A stretch of DNA of 64,000 bases from Bradyrhizobium sp. Ec3.3 (lineage in GTDB: Bacteria > Pseudomonadota > Alphaproteobacteria > Rhizobiales > Xanthobacteraceae), in NCBI RefSeq assembly GCF_000472925.1, contig NZ_AXAS01000001.1:372001-436000 (forward strand), in the 5' to 3' direction. The notes under the pieces are model-generated. The model was not told where the DNA came from, searched no databases, and worked only from the letters and a program-made list of their open reading frames with translations. Made by a program: the position numbers and the translations under genes. Every line of letters starts with the position of its first letter. The stretch's first letter is position 1. Positions 1-8,609 of the stretch are shown in pieces.

Positions 1-116
1 TCGAGGACGGCCCGGCGCGGCAGGTGATCGATGCCCCGCGCGAGGCCGCGACGCGGGCCTTCCTCAGCCATTTCCACCGCACCGGCGCATTGCCGCCGGC
101 CAACGTGACATCGTGA
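1..116 (+). CDS. C-terminal end of an ABC-transporter ATPase (partial)
   Basis: The frame from base 3 is open to a TGA at 114-116 and gives 37 residues. It reads [20 protein letters not shown] followed by [17 protein letters not shown]. An acidic-Gly-Pro stretch, then a D-x-P turn and a T-R-x-F-L segment, is the usual end of polar amino-acid transporter ATPases of the GlnQ/HisP type. No Walker motif is inside the window, so the assignment rests only on this tail. The stop overlaps the next start (TGATG), which suggests translational coupling with the downstream dehydrogenase-like gene. Confidence 0.5.
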   Translation, partial: EDGPARQVIDAPREAATRAFLSHFHRTGALPPANVTS

Positions 117-871
117 TGCCCGAGATCAACCGCGTTTATCTCGTCACCGGCGCCGCCAGCGGCATCGGCCGCGCCACGGCAAAGCTCCTGGCAGCGCCCG
201 GCACCGCGCTCCTGCTGCACACACGCTCGAACGCAACCGGCCTCGATGCTACGGCCGCCGAGGCCGAAGCGCGCGGCGCGACGATTGCAAAATGTCTTGG
301 CGACTTCGCTGAGGAGAGAGCCGCGGCTGATGCCGTCGCGGCCGCGCAAGCCGCCTTCGGCCGGCTCGACGCGCTCGTCCTCGTGGGCGGCCATGCCCGC
401 CGTGGCAGCGCGATCGGCACGCCGGCGGACGAGTTCCGCCACGCGATGGACGAGTCAGCGCTCGCCTTCACGCGGCTGGTGGAGGCCGCGCTTCCGCTAT
501 TGCGTGCGGGGCACGACGCGCGGATCGTGGCGGTGTCGTCGTTCGTGGCGCACGCGATCCGCCCCGACTTCGCGCCATTCGCGGCGACCGCCGCAAGCCG
601 CTCCGCGCTGGAAGCCTTGGTGCGGCTCACCGCAGTTGAACTGGCCAGCGACGGCATCGCAGTCAATGCGGTGGCGCCGGGCCTCATCGTCAAGGACAAG
701 CCGAGCTCGAGCCGGCTTTCGCCCGAACAGATCGCCGCAACGGAAGCGTTGATTCCCATGCGCCGTCGCGGCCGCCCGGAGGAAGTGGCCGAGATCATCG
801 CCTTCCTGGCATCACCGAAGGCATCCTACGTCACCGGCCAGGTCTGGCACGTCAATGGAGGCCTGGCATGA
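116..871 (+). CDS. Short-chain dehydrogenase/reductase-like protein with an altered active site
   Basis: 251 residues from the ATG at 116; a GTG at 113 is also in frame, but the ATG overlaps the upstream stop. The Rossmann dinucleotide motif is clear near the N-terminus (TGAASGIG), as is the C-terminal pattern NAVAPG and the late [10 protein letters not shown]. The catalytic elements are unusual. A serine pair is present at about 141-142, but where the family has YxxxK this protein has TAASR (Thr158, Arg162), and the NNAG motif reads VGGHA. It should still bind a nucleotide, but normal SDR chemistry is doubtful. It is coupled at both ends to neighbours: the ABC ATPase upstream and the cycloisomerase downstream (ATGA overlap). 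The substrate is unknown. Confidence 0.8.
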   Translation: MPEINRVYLVTGAASGIGRATAKLLAAPGTALLLHTRSNATGLDATAAEAEARGATIAKCLGDFAEERAAADAVAAAQAAFGRLDALVLVGGHARRGSAIGTPADEFRHAMDESALAFTRLVEAALPLLRAGHDARIVAVSSFVAHAIRPDFAPFAATAASRSALEALVRLTAVELASDGIAVNAVAPGLIVKDKPSSSRLSPEQIAATEALIPMRRRGRPEEVAEIIAFLASPKASYVTGQVWHVNGGLA

Positions 872-1995
872 CCGAAGCAACCGTCGCGCGGCTTCGCCTG
901 TTCCTGATCGAAAGCCCGATCAAGATGGCGCGCCTCCAGGGCGTCGGCAACGTCAAGGGCACGGTGAAGCGCGTGCTGCTCGAGCTCACCGCAAGCGACG
1001 GTGTGGTCGGTTGGGGCGAAGCGGCGCCGTGGGAGGTGTTCACGGGAACGCCGGAAGCGGCGTTCTCCGCGCTCGACATCTACTTGCGTCCGATCCTGCT
1101 CGGCAAGCCGGTGCGCCGCATCCGCGCACTGATGGCGGAGCTCGACCGCGCGCTGGTCGGCCATGCGGAAGCAAAAGTCGCGATCGAGACGGCGCTGCTC
1201 GACATCGTCGGCAAGTCGGCGGGACTTTCGGTCGCCGACCTGCTCGGCGGCCGCGTGCGCGACACGATCCCCCTCTCCTTCTCGATTGCCGATCCCGATT
1301 TCGCCGCCGACCTCGAGCGCATGCGCAAAATGGTTCCGGACGGCAACGTCATCTACAAGGTCAAGACCGGTGTGAAGCCTCATCGCGAGGACCTCGATCA
1401 CCTCTCGGCTATCCGCAAGGAATTCGGCGACAAGGTCGACCTTCGCGTCGACTACAACCAGGCCCTGGCGCCGTTCGGCGCGATCAAGATCCTGCGCGAC
1501 GTCGAGCAGTTTTCACCGACCTTCATCGAGCAGCCGGTGCCGCGTAGATATCTCGACGTCATGGCACAGCTAACATCAGCGCTGGAAACGCCTGTTCTCG
1601 CCGACGAAAGCTGCTTTGACCGCCGCGACATGATGGAGGTGGTGCGCCGGCAAGCCGCGGACGCCGTCTCGATCAAGCTGATGAAGGCCGGCGGCCTGTT
1701 CGAGGCACAGGCCATCATGGCGATTGCCGACGTTGCCGGGCTGCCCGGCTATGGCGGCACGCTGTGGGAAGGCGGCATCGGGCTCGCTGCCGGCACGCAG
1801 CTCATCGCGGCAACGCCCGGCATCTCGCTCGGCTGCGAATTCTATATGCCGCATCACGTGCTGGCCGAGGACGTCCTGGAGGAGCGCATCCCCAACCGCG
1901 GCGGCCATGTCGTCGTGCCCGATGGTCCCGGCCTCGGCATCCGCGTCAGCGAAGCCTCTATCCGCGCCAACGCGCGCGTGCTGGCGGAGGCGTAA
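868..1995 (+). CDS. Muconate cycloisomerase-type enolase-superfamily enzyme
   Basis: 375 residues. It belongs to the muconate lactonizing subgroup of the enolase superfamily, which abstracts a proton next to a carboxylate. All expected residues are visible: KVK at Lys164/Lys166, metal ligands Asp195 (RVDYNQ), Glu221 (FIEQP) and Asp246 (ADES), and Lys270 (SIKLMK) on the opposite face. The spacing matches Pseudomonas muconate lactonizing enzyme with a constant offset of three. A late [10 protein letters not shown] segment also fits. No other aromatic-catabolism gene (catechol dioxygenase, muconolactone isomerase) is adjacent, so the true substrate could be another cycloisomerase or racemase substrate. 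The start overlaps the upstream stop by four bases, indicating one operon. Confidence 0.85.
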   Translation: MTEATVARLRLFLIESPIKMARLQGVGNVKGTVKRVLLELTASDGVVGWGEAAPWEVFTGTPEAAFSALDIYLRPILLGKPVRRIRALMAELDRALVGHAEAKVAIETALLDIVGKSAGLSVADLLGGRVRDTIPLSFSIADPDFAADLERMRKMVPDGNVIYKVKTGVKPHREDLDHLSAIRKEFGDKVDLRVDYNQALAPFGAIKILRDVEQFSPTFIEQPVPRRYLDVMAQLTSALETPVLADESCFDRRDMMEVVRRQAADAVSIKLMKAGGLFEAQAIMAIADVAGLPGYGGTLWEGGIGLAAGTQLIAATPGISLGCEFYMPHHVLAEDVLEERIPNRGGHVVVPDGPGLGIRVSEASIRANARVLAEA

Positions 1996-2005
1996 ATGAC
2001 ACGCC

Positions 2006-2139
2006 GTCATTCTGGGGCGCGCGAAGCGCGAGCCCGGAATCCATAACCACAGGATCAGGTTGGGAGGCGAGACTGTAACCGATATCTCGCGCCACAACTG
2101 CTCCCTGTGGCTATGGGTCCCCGCCTTCGCGGGGACGAC
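2006..2139. repeat. Composite palindromic intergenic element
   Basis: Two outer arms are each a palindrome: GGGGCGCGCGAAGCGCGAGCC-like on the left and GTCCCCGCCTTCGCGGGGAC on the right. Between them lie CCATAACCACAGG and its inverted partner CTGTGGCTATGG, so the whole element can fold as a long interrupted hairpin. The same architecture, with a related TTATGGGT segment, recurs at 62281-62402. It separates the cycloisomerase gene from the HIT gene. Confidence 0.75.
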
Positions 2140-2267
2140 AGCAGAGCATGCCGCTCCTGCGGAGCGCGATCCTTCCCCTATGGGAATCCGTGGCGTATGG
2201 TCGGGGCAAAATACTTGGGGTTCCTGCCCTTGCCGCCCGAGCCTGTCGGGCCATCCGGACACTCTTC

Positions 2268-2687
2268 ATGCCTGATCCCGCCTGGTCGCTGCACTCCCGT
2301 CTGAAAGAGGACACCATCGACATCGGCGACCTGCCGTTGTCGAAAGTGCTTGTCATCAAGGACGCGCATTACCCGTGGCTGTTGCTGGTGCCGCGGCGCG
2401 CGGATGCGGTCGAGATCATCGATCTCGACGAGGTCCAGCAGGCGCAATTGATGACCGAGATCACGCGCGTCTCCCGCGCGCTGAAGGAGATCACCAAATG
2501 CGACAAGCTCAACGTCGCAGCCCTCGGCAACCTCGTGCCGCAGCTTCACGTGCACATCATCGCGCGCCGCACCAGCGATGCGGCGTGGCCACGCCCGGTC
2601 TGGGGCGTGATGCCGCCCTTGGCGCATGATGCCGAAGAGGTGCAGAATTTCATCAGCGCGCTTCGCCGCAAGATCTGGTTGGGTTGA
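2268..2687 (+). CDS. HIT-domain protein (Hint/Fhit-like nucleotide hydrolase)
   Basis: 139 residues from the ATG at 2268. An in-frame upstream extension to 2148 runs through intergenic sequence and is not believed. The signature QLHVHIIAR near residue 92 is the histidine-triad motif, in a variant where the first His is Gln, as in several proteobacterial HIT proteins. The fold binds nucleotides and cleaves phosphoramidates or AMP esters through the middle histidines. The gene ends 27 bases before nudC, another nucleotide-cleaving enzyme, so the two may be co-transcribed. The exact substrate cannot be told from sequence. Confidence 0.85.
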   Translation: MPDPAWSLHSRLKEDTIDIGDLPLSKVLVIKDAHYPWLLLVPRRADAVEIIDLDEVQQAQLMTEITRVSRALKEITKCDKLNVAALGNLVPQLHVHIIARRTSDAAWPRPVWGVMPPLAHDAEEVQNFISALRRKIWLG

Positions 2688-2714
2688 AAGAACGATTGGG
2701 TTGAAAGAACAATA

Positions 2715-3659
2715 ATGTCAGCATTCGACTCGTTCCCGCTGGGACAGCCGGCCTTCGTCACCAATGTCCTCGATCGCGCCGCGCACCTGCGCCTCAATGA
2801 GGAAAAACTCTTCGCGATCGAACAGAAGCCGTCGTCGCGCGCTTATGTGATCTATCGCGACTCGCTCCTGGTGAGGCGCGAGGGCGAGCGCGTCCGCGCC
2901 CTGCTCTCGATCGACGAAGCCATCAAATGCGGCGCCAATCCCGGCACGATCTTCTTGGGGCTGCGCGATGGCGCCGCGGTGTTCGGCATGGGCATGCCGC
3001 AGGCCGCGGCCGAAAAGCTGATCGGCCGTGAGGACTATGCCGTGACCGAATTGCGCGGCATGGCCATGCAGGGCACGATCCACCCCGAGGAGCTATCCGC
3101 GATCGCGATGGCGAAGTCGATGGTCACCTGGCATCAGCGCCACGGCTATTGCGCCAATTGCGGCGCCCGCAGCGCGATGAAGGAAGGCGGCTGGAAGCGC
3201 GAGTGCCCGACCTGCAAGGCCGAGCATTTTCCGCGCACCGACCCGGTCGTGATCATGCTGGTCGCCTCCGGCGACAAGTGCCTGCTCGGCCGCCAGAAGC
3301 AGTTTCCGCCGGGCATGTATTCCTGCCTCGCCGGCTTCGTCGAGGCGGCCGAGACCATCGAGGACGCGGTGCGCAGGGAGATTTTTGAGGAATCCGGCAT
3401 TCGCTGCACGGACGTCGCGTATTACATGACACAACCCTGGCCCTATCCGTCGTCGCTGATGATCGGCTGCAGCGCGCGGGCCCTGACCGATGAGATCACC
3501 GTCGACCACTCGGAGCTGGAGGACGCCCGCTGGTTCAGCCGCGACGAGGCACGACTGATGTTGTCGCGGACGCATCCGGAGGGGCTTGCCGGCCCGCACC
3601 CCTTCGCCATCGCCCATCATCTGGTCGGCCGTTGGTTGCAGGGCAAGGACAGCGTGTAG
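2715..3659 (+). CDS. nudC: NAD(+)/NADH pyrophosphatase, RNA deNADding Nudix hydrolase
   Basis: 314 residues. The N-terminal domain is followed by a zinc ribbon with Cys146, Cys149, Cys164 and Cys167 (YCANCG then CPTC), and by a complete Nudix box at about 207-229 with the G-x5-E-x7-RE-x2-EE-x-G pattern. After it comes TQPWPYPSSLM, a close match to the SQPWPFPxS motif that marks the NADH-specific NudC subfamily. It hydrolyses NADH/NAD+ to NMN(H) plus AMP, and in E. coli removes NAD caps from RNA. It follows the HIT gene on the same strand and precedes the kinase gene by 12 bases. Confidence 0.95.
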   Translation: MSAFDSFPLGQPAFVTNVLDRAAHLRLNEEKLFAIEQKPSSRAYVIYRDSLLVRREGERVRALLSIDEAIKCGANPGTIFLGLRDGAAVFGMGMPQAAAEKLIGREDYAVTELRGMAMQGTIHPEELSAIAMAKSMVTWHQRHGYCANCGARSAMKEGGWKRECPTCKAEHFPRTDPVVIMLVASGDKCLLGRQKQFPPGMYSCLAGFVEAAETIEDAVRREIFEESGIRCTDVAYYMTQPWPYPSSLMIGCSARALTDEITVDHSELEDARWFSRDEARLMLSRTHPEGLAGPHPFAIAHHLVGRWLQGKDSV

Positions 3660-3671
3660 CTGCGACGGCCG

Positions 3672-4592
3672 ATGTCCGCCAGAACAATCTCGCCGCGCAT
3701 CCTCTGCATCGGCATCCCCGTGCGCGACCTCACCTTCCGCGTGGAAGGTGTGCCCGGGCATGGCAGCAAGGCGAACGCCACGCATCTGGAGGAGATCTGC
3801 GGCGGCAATGCGCTCAACGCCGCGATCGCCATCGCGCGGCTGGGCGGCCGCGCTGCGCTGGTCGGGCCGATGGGCGATGCGCAGGAGACCTCGAGCGGCT
3901 TCATCCTCGAACGCATGGCGCAAGAGGGCATCGATGTCAGGCACGTCGTGCGCATGCCGGGCCTGACGACGCCGGTCTCGGCGATCATGATCGACGCGAG
4001 CGGCGAGCGCACTCTCGTCATCTATCGCGATCCCAAGCTGTGGACGGTGAAGCTGCCTGAAGCCGACGCGCTGCTCGGCGATTGCGACGCCATTTTGGTC
4101 GAGAGCCGCTGCGCCGAACTCGCCCTTTCCCTCTGCGCCGAGGCGCGACGCCGCGGCATTCCCGTCATCATGGGCGTCGACCGTGCGATGTCGCCGGGCG
4201 ATGGCCTCTTCGCCGCCGCCTCGCACATCCTGTTCGCCAGCGAGCAGCTACAGGAAACGGCTGCTGTTGCCGACGACGGTGGGGCGCTAAAGACGCTGAC
4301 GAGGCTGACGCCGGCATTCCTCGCCGCCACCCGCGGCCCGCGTGGAACGATCTGGCTGAATGAGCGGGGCGAGCCGGAGGAGATGGCGGCCTTTCCGGTC
4401 CACGCCGTGGATACGCTCGGCGCAGGCGACGTCTTCCATGGCGCCTTTGCCCTTCGCCTCGCCGAAGGCCGGGATGCGCGGGAGGCGCTGCAATTCGCCG
4501 CGGCCGCGGCGGCACTGAAATGCACCCGCTTTGGTGGCGGCCTGGCCGCCCCGCAACGCATTGAAGTTGAAGGGCTTTTGCTCGGAGGCTGA
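3672..4592 (+). CDS. PfkB-family carbohydrate/nucleoside kinase
   Basis: 306 residues. The ribokinase fold is indicated by the early glycine-rich segment GGNALNAAIAIARLGG and by the family signature DTLGAGDVFHGAF near the C-terminus, with catalytic base Asp253. Substrate specificity is not readable from the sequence; ribokinase, fructokinase, adenosine kinase and sulfo-sugar kinases all share these motifs. It starts 12 bases after nudC and probably belongs to the HIT-nudC-kinase transcription unit. No sugar transporter is next to it. Confidence 0.88.
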   Translation: MSARTISPRILCIGIPVRDLTFRVEGVPGHGSKANATHLEEICGGNALNAAIAIARLGGRAALVGPMGDAQETSSGFILERMAQEGIDVRHVVRMPGLTTPVSAIMIDASGERTLVIYRDPKLWTVKLPEADALLGDCDAILVESRCAELALSLCAEARRRGIPVIMGVDRAMSPGDGLFAAASHILFASEQLQETAAVADDGGALKTLTRLTPAFLAATRGPRGTIWLNERGEPEEMAAFPVHAVDTLGAGDVFHGAFALRLAEGRDAREALQFAAAAAALKCTRFGGGLAAPQRIEVEGLLLGG

Positions 4593-4691
4593 CCGGCGCG
4601 GGCACCCTGTCGCCCGGAATATGGGCTTGCTCTAGAAGATTTTTCTATATATGAGGTGTTTCGACCCCTGAAATGGAAAAAAGTTCCTCAA

Positions 4692-5201
4692 ATGAGCGAC
4701 CTCGCCGTCCAACTCCCAGAGACCAACCGCCGCCTCGACGCCATCGACCGCAAGATTCTGATGGTACTCCAGGAGGACGCCTCCCTGTCGGTCGCCGAGA
4801 TCGGCGACCGGGTCGGGCTCTCGTCCACGCCTTGCTGGAAGCGCATCCAGCGCCTCGAGGCCGATGGGGTGATCCTCAAACGGGTGGCGCTGGTCGACCA
4901 GAACAAGATCGGGCTCGGCATCTCCGTGTTCGTCTCGGTGGAGAGCGCCGACCATTCGGAGGCCTGGCTGAAGAAATTCGCCGAGGCCGTCAGCGCCATG
5001 CCCGAGGTGATGGAGTTCTACCGCATGGCCGGCGACGTCGATTACATGCTGCGCGTCGTGGTCGCGGACATGCAGGCCTATGACGTCTTCTACAAGAAGC
5101 TGATCAGCGCCGTGCCGCTCAAGAACGTCACCTCGCGCTTCGCCATGGAGAAGATCAAGTCGGTCACCGCACTCCCGATCCCGGCGGTGGTGGCGGCTTA
5201 G
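4692..5201 (+). CDS. Lrp/AsnC-family transcriptional regulator
   Basis: 169 residues from the ATG at 4692; an in-frame ATG at 4656 would add 12 residues of non-family sequence. An N-terminal helix-turn-helix (SVAEIGDRVGLSSTPCWKRI) is followed by the RAM/AsnC effector domain (MPEVMEFYRMAGDVDYMLRV). Such regulators form octamers and sense amino acids. The upstream 60 bases are distinctly AT-rich for this genome (around 4636-4652, TTTTTCTATATATG) and probably contain the promoter, perhaps with an autoregulatory site. The target genes are unknown. Confidence 0.92.
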   Translation: MSDLAVQLPETNRRLDAIDRKILMVLQEDASLSVAEIGDRVGLSSTPCWKRIQRLEADGVILKRVALVDQNKIGLGISVFVSVESADHSEAWLKKFAEAVSAMPEVMEFYRMAGDVDYMLRVVVADMQAYDVFYKKLISAVPLKNVTSRFAMEKIKSVTALPIPAVVAA

Positions 5202-5227
5202 GCTTCGAATCTCACCACAAGAGAACT

Positions 5228-5329
5228 GTCATCGCCCGGGTCGACCGGGCGATCCAGTATTCCAGAGACGGCGATTGAATACGGAGAAGCTGCGGCGTAC
5301 TGGATGCCCCGGTCGAGCCGGGGCATGAC
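5228..5329. repeat. Composite palindromic element, TCGA-loop type
   Basis: The left arm GTCATCGCCCGGGTCGACCGG and the right arm GCCCCGGTCGAGCCGGGGC are each palindromic. They are joined by a spacer that starts CCAGTATTCCAGAGAC and ends GCGGCGTACTGGA. The same spacer ends recur at 13835-13941 and, in the opposite orientation, at 18394-18480 and 61760-61865. It lies between the converging Lrp gene and the phosphomannomutase gene and may help terminate both. Confidence 0.85.
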
Positions 5330-5370
5330 AGCGGAGAGGAAGGCATCGATCACGCCTCCCTCGAGCCGCC

Positions 5371-6870
5371 TCAAATCTTCTGATTGTACTCGCCGACTTC
5401 CGGATGCGTGCGCAGCACGCCGTCCACCATCTCGAACATGTCGCGCATGCGCTGCTCGGAGACGGGGCTTTCGACCACGACGACGAGCTCGGGCTTGTTC
5501 GAGGACGCGCGCACCAGGCCCCAGCTGCCGTCTTCCACCGTGACACGCACGCCGTTGACGGTGACGAGGTCACGGATCGCCTGACCGCCGATCTTGGCGC
5601 CCTTCTCGTGCAGGCCTTCGAAATGCTTCACCACGGCATCGATGACGCCGTATTTGACCTCGTCCGCGCAATGCGGCGACATGGTCGGCGACGACCAGGT
5701 TTTTGGCAGGGCGTTCTTCAGATCGGCCATCGACTTGCCGGGGGCGCGGTCGAGCATGTCGCAGATCGCGATCGCGGAGACGAGGCCATCGTCATAGCCG
5801 CGCCCGAACGGCTTGTTGAAGAAGAAATGGCCCGACTTCTCGAAGCCGGCAAGCGCGCCCATCTCGTTGGTACGGCGCTTCATGTAGGAATGGCCAGTCT
5901 TCCAATAGGCGGTTTTTGCGCCCTGCTTCTGCAGCACCGGATCGGTGATGAACAGGCCGGTCGACTTCACGTCGACGACGAACTGCGCATCCTTGTGGAT
6001 CGCCGACATGTCGCGCGCCAGCATCACGCCGACCTTATCGGCAAAGATCTCCTCGCCGGTGTTGTCGACGACGCCGCAGCGGTCGCCGTCACCGTCGAAG
6101 CCGAGGCCGACGTCGGCCTTGTGATGCAGCACCGCATCGCGGATCGCGTGCAGCATCTCCATGTCCTCGGGGTTCGGATTGTATTTCGGGAAGGTGTGGT
6201 CGAGCTCGGTATCGAGCGGGATCACCTCGCAGCCGATCGCTTCCAGCACCTGCGGCGCGAACGCGCCGGCGGTGCCGTTGCCACAGGCCGCGACGACCTT
6301 GAGCTTGCGCTTCAGCTTCGGCCGGCTGGTGAGATCGGCGATGTAGCGCGCCGGATAATTTTCGTGGAACTGATAGGAGCCGCCGGCCTTGTTCTTGAAA
6401 TTGGCGCCCAGCACGATCTCCTTCAGCCGCGTCATCTCGTCGGGGCCGAAGGTCAGCGGACGGTTGGCACCCATCTTCACGCCGGTCCAGCCATTGTCGT
6501 TGTGCGAGGCCGTGACCATGGCAACGCAGGGCACATCCAGGTCGAACTGTGCAAAATAGGCCATCGGCGTCACGGCGAGGCCAATGTCATGCACCTTGCA
6601 GCCCACCGCCATCAGGCCGGAGATCAGCGCATATTTGATCGAGGCCGAATAGCCGCGGAAATCGTGCCCGGTGACGATCTCTTGGCGAACGCCGAGCTCG
6701 GCGATCAGCGCACCCAGCCCCATGCCGAGCGCCTGCACCCCCATCAGGTTGATTTCCTTGTTGAACAGCCAGCGCGCGTCGTATTCGCGGAAGCCGGTGG
6801 GCTTCACCATGGGCTCGGATTCGAAGGCATAGGTGTTGGGCAGCAGCGCGGATTTCGGCGTGGGAAACAT
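5371..6870 (-). CDS. Phosphomannomutase/phosphoglucomutase
   Basis: 499 residues of the alpha-D-phosphohexomutase superfamily. The phosphoserine loop region reads VTASHNDNGWTGVKMG, the metal-binding loop is GFDGDGDRCGVVD, the sugar-specificity region contains the GFEKSGHF motif, and a C-terminal phosphate-binding domain follows. It interconverts 6-phospho and 1-phospho hexoses and so supplies GDP-mannose or UDP-glucose precursors for lipopolysaccharide and exopolysaccharide. UDP-glucose dehydrogenase is encoded 4.4 kb away, and the family-39 glycosyltransferase at 36 kb would use related donors. In rhizobia such mutases carry names like noeK or exoC, but I cannot choose between these from sequence. 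Confidence 0.92.
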   Translation of the reverse strand: MFPTPKSALLPNTYAFESEPMVKPTGFREYDARWLFNKEINLMGVQALGMGLGALIAELGVRQEIVTGHDFRGYSASIKYALISGLMAVGCKVHDIGLAVTPMAYFAQFDLDVPCVAMVTASHNDNGWTGVKMGANRPLTFGPDEMTRLKEIVLGANFKNKAGGSYQFHENYPARYIADLTSRPKLKRKLKVVAACGNGTAGAFAPQVLEAIGCEVIPLDTELDHTFPKYNPNPEDMEMLHAIRDAVLHHKADVGLGFDGDGDRCGVVDNTGEEIFADKVGVMLARDMSAIHKDAQFVVDVKSTGLFITDPVLQKQGAKTAYWKTGHSYMKRRTNEMGALAGFEKSGHFFFNKPFGRGYDDGLVSAIAICDMLDRAPGKSMADLKNALPKTWSSPTMSPHCADEVKYGVIDAVVKHFEGLHEKGAKIGGQAIRDLVTVNGVRVTVEDGSWGLVRASSNKPELVVVVESPVSEQRMRDMFEMVDGVLRTHPEVGEYNQKI

Positions 6871-7309
6871 CGAGACAATCTCGTTAACAGGCAGGAGGAA
6901 TATACCGCAGCCATAGCGAATGCTCAGGCCGAGCGGAAGGCGGGATCGGCGGCTTATGGCTAATAATTGCGGCAGTTTGGTAACGGAGAAACCTTACTTC
7001 AAGCGCGGCTCGGAGCGAAGCGCGGCTCGGAGCGCGCGGAACGGTTCGGCAAAGTTGTCGGCCAGAGTTCTCGACCATGATCGATCCGCTCATCGCGGAT
7101 GTGCACTTTGTGCCTCACAACCTCTGATCGCGATGTCGTGTTGAAACCAATCGGGCCGATCGCGCATATCCCACCCAGGATTACTCCGTCTCGCCCGGTG
7201 AACGATCCGCAATCGCCATGGCGCAGGACGCGGCCTGACTGATCATTAGAGCATTAATTCAAGCCTCGTCTCGAGCTCTCTCCACGACGTAACGCGTCGG
7301 AGACAAAGC
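6871..7309. other. Intergenic region without a recognisable gene
   Basis: 439 bases between the divergent phosphomannomutase and cysteine-peptidase genes, so it must hold both promoters. Several short frames exist but have no homology-like motifs or ribosome sites. A small direct repetition, GCGCGGCTCGGAGCG, occurs around 7002-7036. I see no RNA gene or terminator. Confidence 0.5.
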
Positions 7310-7936
7310 ATGCGCACGGCGTCGATCCTGGCTGCGATTGCATCCGGCATGATCTTGTCGATCAGCCAAATGACAGCCGCTCAATCTGCAAACGAGAGGT
7401 TGCCGGGCCTGCCGACCGGTCCCCCGTCCATGCCTCTGCACCTCAAGTTTGGCGATCCGACGCTTCCTCCGATGGCATACACGGTGTTCTGCCTGCACTA
7501 CCGGGACGAATGCCGCCCCCGCCTGATGTTTCGTGGCGGTCCGGTGCACTTGACCGAGGCGCGATGGGAAGATCTGAAAGAGGTCAACGCGACCGTTAAC
7601 AACGCCATCATCTCGGAACCGAACGAAGGGGGCCTGGCAACGGAGGTCTGGCTCATCGACCCCAAGCGCGGCGACTGCAACGACTACGCCGTCAGCAAGC
7701 GCCACAGGCTTCTGAGCCGAGGCTGGCCCGAGCGGGCGCTTCTGCTCAGCGAGGTCGAGACCGTCTGGGGCAAGCATCACCTGGTTCTGGTCGTTCGAAC
7801 GCAGAGCGGCGACCTGATTCTGGATAATTTGACGGCGCAGATCAGACCGTGGCCACGCGCACCCTATCGCTGGATTCGAATTCAATCGCCGAGCAACCCG
7901 CGATATTGGAGCATCGTCGCGCCGCGTAGCGTATAG
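7310..7936 (+). CDS. Bacterial transglutaminase-like cysteine peptidase (BTLCP, DUF920)
   Basis: 208 residues. A signal peptide of about 26 residues (MRTASILAAIASGMILSISQ) precedes a domain with the family's Cys in GDCNDYAVSKR, His in WGKHHLVLVV and Asp in ILDNLT, forming a Cys-His-Asp triad. The family is periplasmic and often accompanies type I secretion or cyclic-di-GMP (LapG/LapD-type) systems, where the protease trims surface adhesins. No adhesin or LapD gene is next to it here, so the substrate is unknown. It converges with the aspartic protease gene, leaving 32 bases between them. Confidence 0.88.
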   Translation: MRTASILAAIASGMILSISQMTAAQSANERLPGLPTGPPSMPLHLKFGDPTLPPMAYTVFCLHYRDECRPRLMFRGGPVHLTEARWEDLKEVNATVNNAIISEPNEGGLATEVWLIDPKRGDCNDYAVSKRHRLLSRGWPERALLLSEVETVWGKHHLVLVVRTQSGDLILDNLTAQIRPWPRAPYRWIRIQSPSNPRYWSIVAPRSV

Positions 7937-7968
7937 GGCGCCGTCAGGCGTTGGACCGAGGCGCTCGC

Positions 7969-8484
7969 CTACTGTTCCAGCACCATCTGGCCGTTGGCAT
8001 ATTCGAAGCGCCTCAGCTTGGACAGAAAGGAGAGGCCGAGCAAATTCTCGGACAGCGCCTCGTCAGGCAGAACCATGGCATCGACGTCGCGAACGATGAG
8101 ACCGCCGACGTCGAGCATGGCGATGCGGGCGCGCGCGGCCTTGATGGTGCCGTTGGCGGTGGTGACCTTCGCGTTGTAATCGCCGCGCGACGGGCGCAGG
8201 CCGAAGCGGGCAGCCGATGTCTCGTTCAGCGCCACCACGGAAGCGCCGGTGTCGACCATGAAGGCGATGCGCTGACCGTCGATCCGCCCTTCCGTCTGGA
8301 AATGGCCGCGGGCGTCGCGCGGGATGCTGACGCTGCGATTGTTCGCTTGCGGCGCGGCGGCCTGCACGGCGGCCATCTGGCGCGGCACCGAGGTGGCGGA
8401 GGCCGAGCTCATCTTGTCGGCCATCTGCGCCATGAATGTGCCCAGCCCGATCAAGATGGCCGCGAAGATCATAATGTTACGCAT
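7969..8484 (-). CDS. Retropepsin-like aspartic protease, membrane-anchored (TIGR02281 type)
   Basis: 171 residues from the ATG at 8484; an in-frame upstream start at 8508 is possible but adds no family sequence. One N-terminal transmembrane or signal segment (MRNIMIFAAILIGLGTF) is followed by a linker and a single aspartic-protease lobe. The active-site motif is FMVDTGASVVAL, and a second conserved stretch is LLGLSFLSKLRRFE. Like retroviral proteases it would need to dimerise. The family is common in alphaproteobacteria, and its substrates are largely uncharacterised. Confidence 0.88.
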   Translation of the reverse strand: MRNIMIFAAILIGLGTFMAQMADKMSSASATSVPRQMAAVQAAAPQANNRSVSIPRDARGHFQTEGRIDGQRIAFMVDTGASVVALNETSAARFGLRPSRGDYNAKVTTANGTIKAARARIAMLDVGGLIVRDVDAMVLPDEALSENLLGLSFLSKLRRFEYANGQMVLEQ

Positions 8485-8609
8485 GACACCACTCGGAACC
8501 GAAAACACGATTTCATCACGCTACGCGCCCGTCCGCGAGCGAGCCTGCGACCGGGGCGCCGCCATTTTGGCGAAAAGCGTGACGGAAGGGTTAATGCAGG
8601 CTTATGGAA

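Noticed and set aside
5404..6963. 519-codon plus-strand frame opposite the phosphomannomutase gene
   Set aside because: Same reason: it mirrors a well supported gene and shows only shadow composition.
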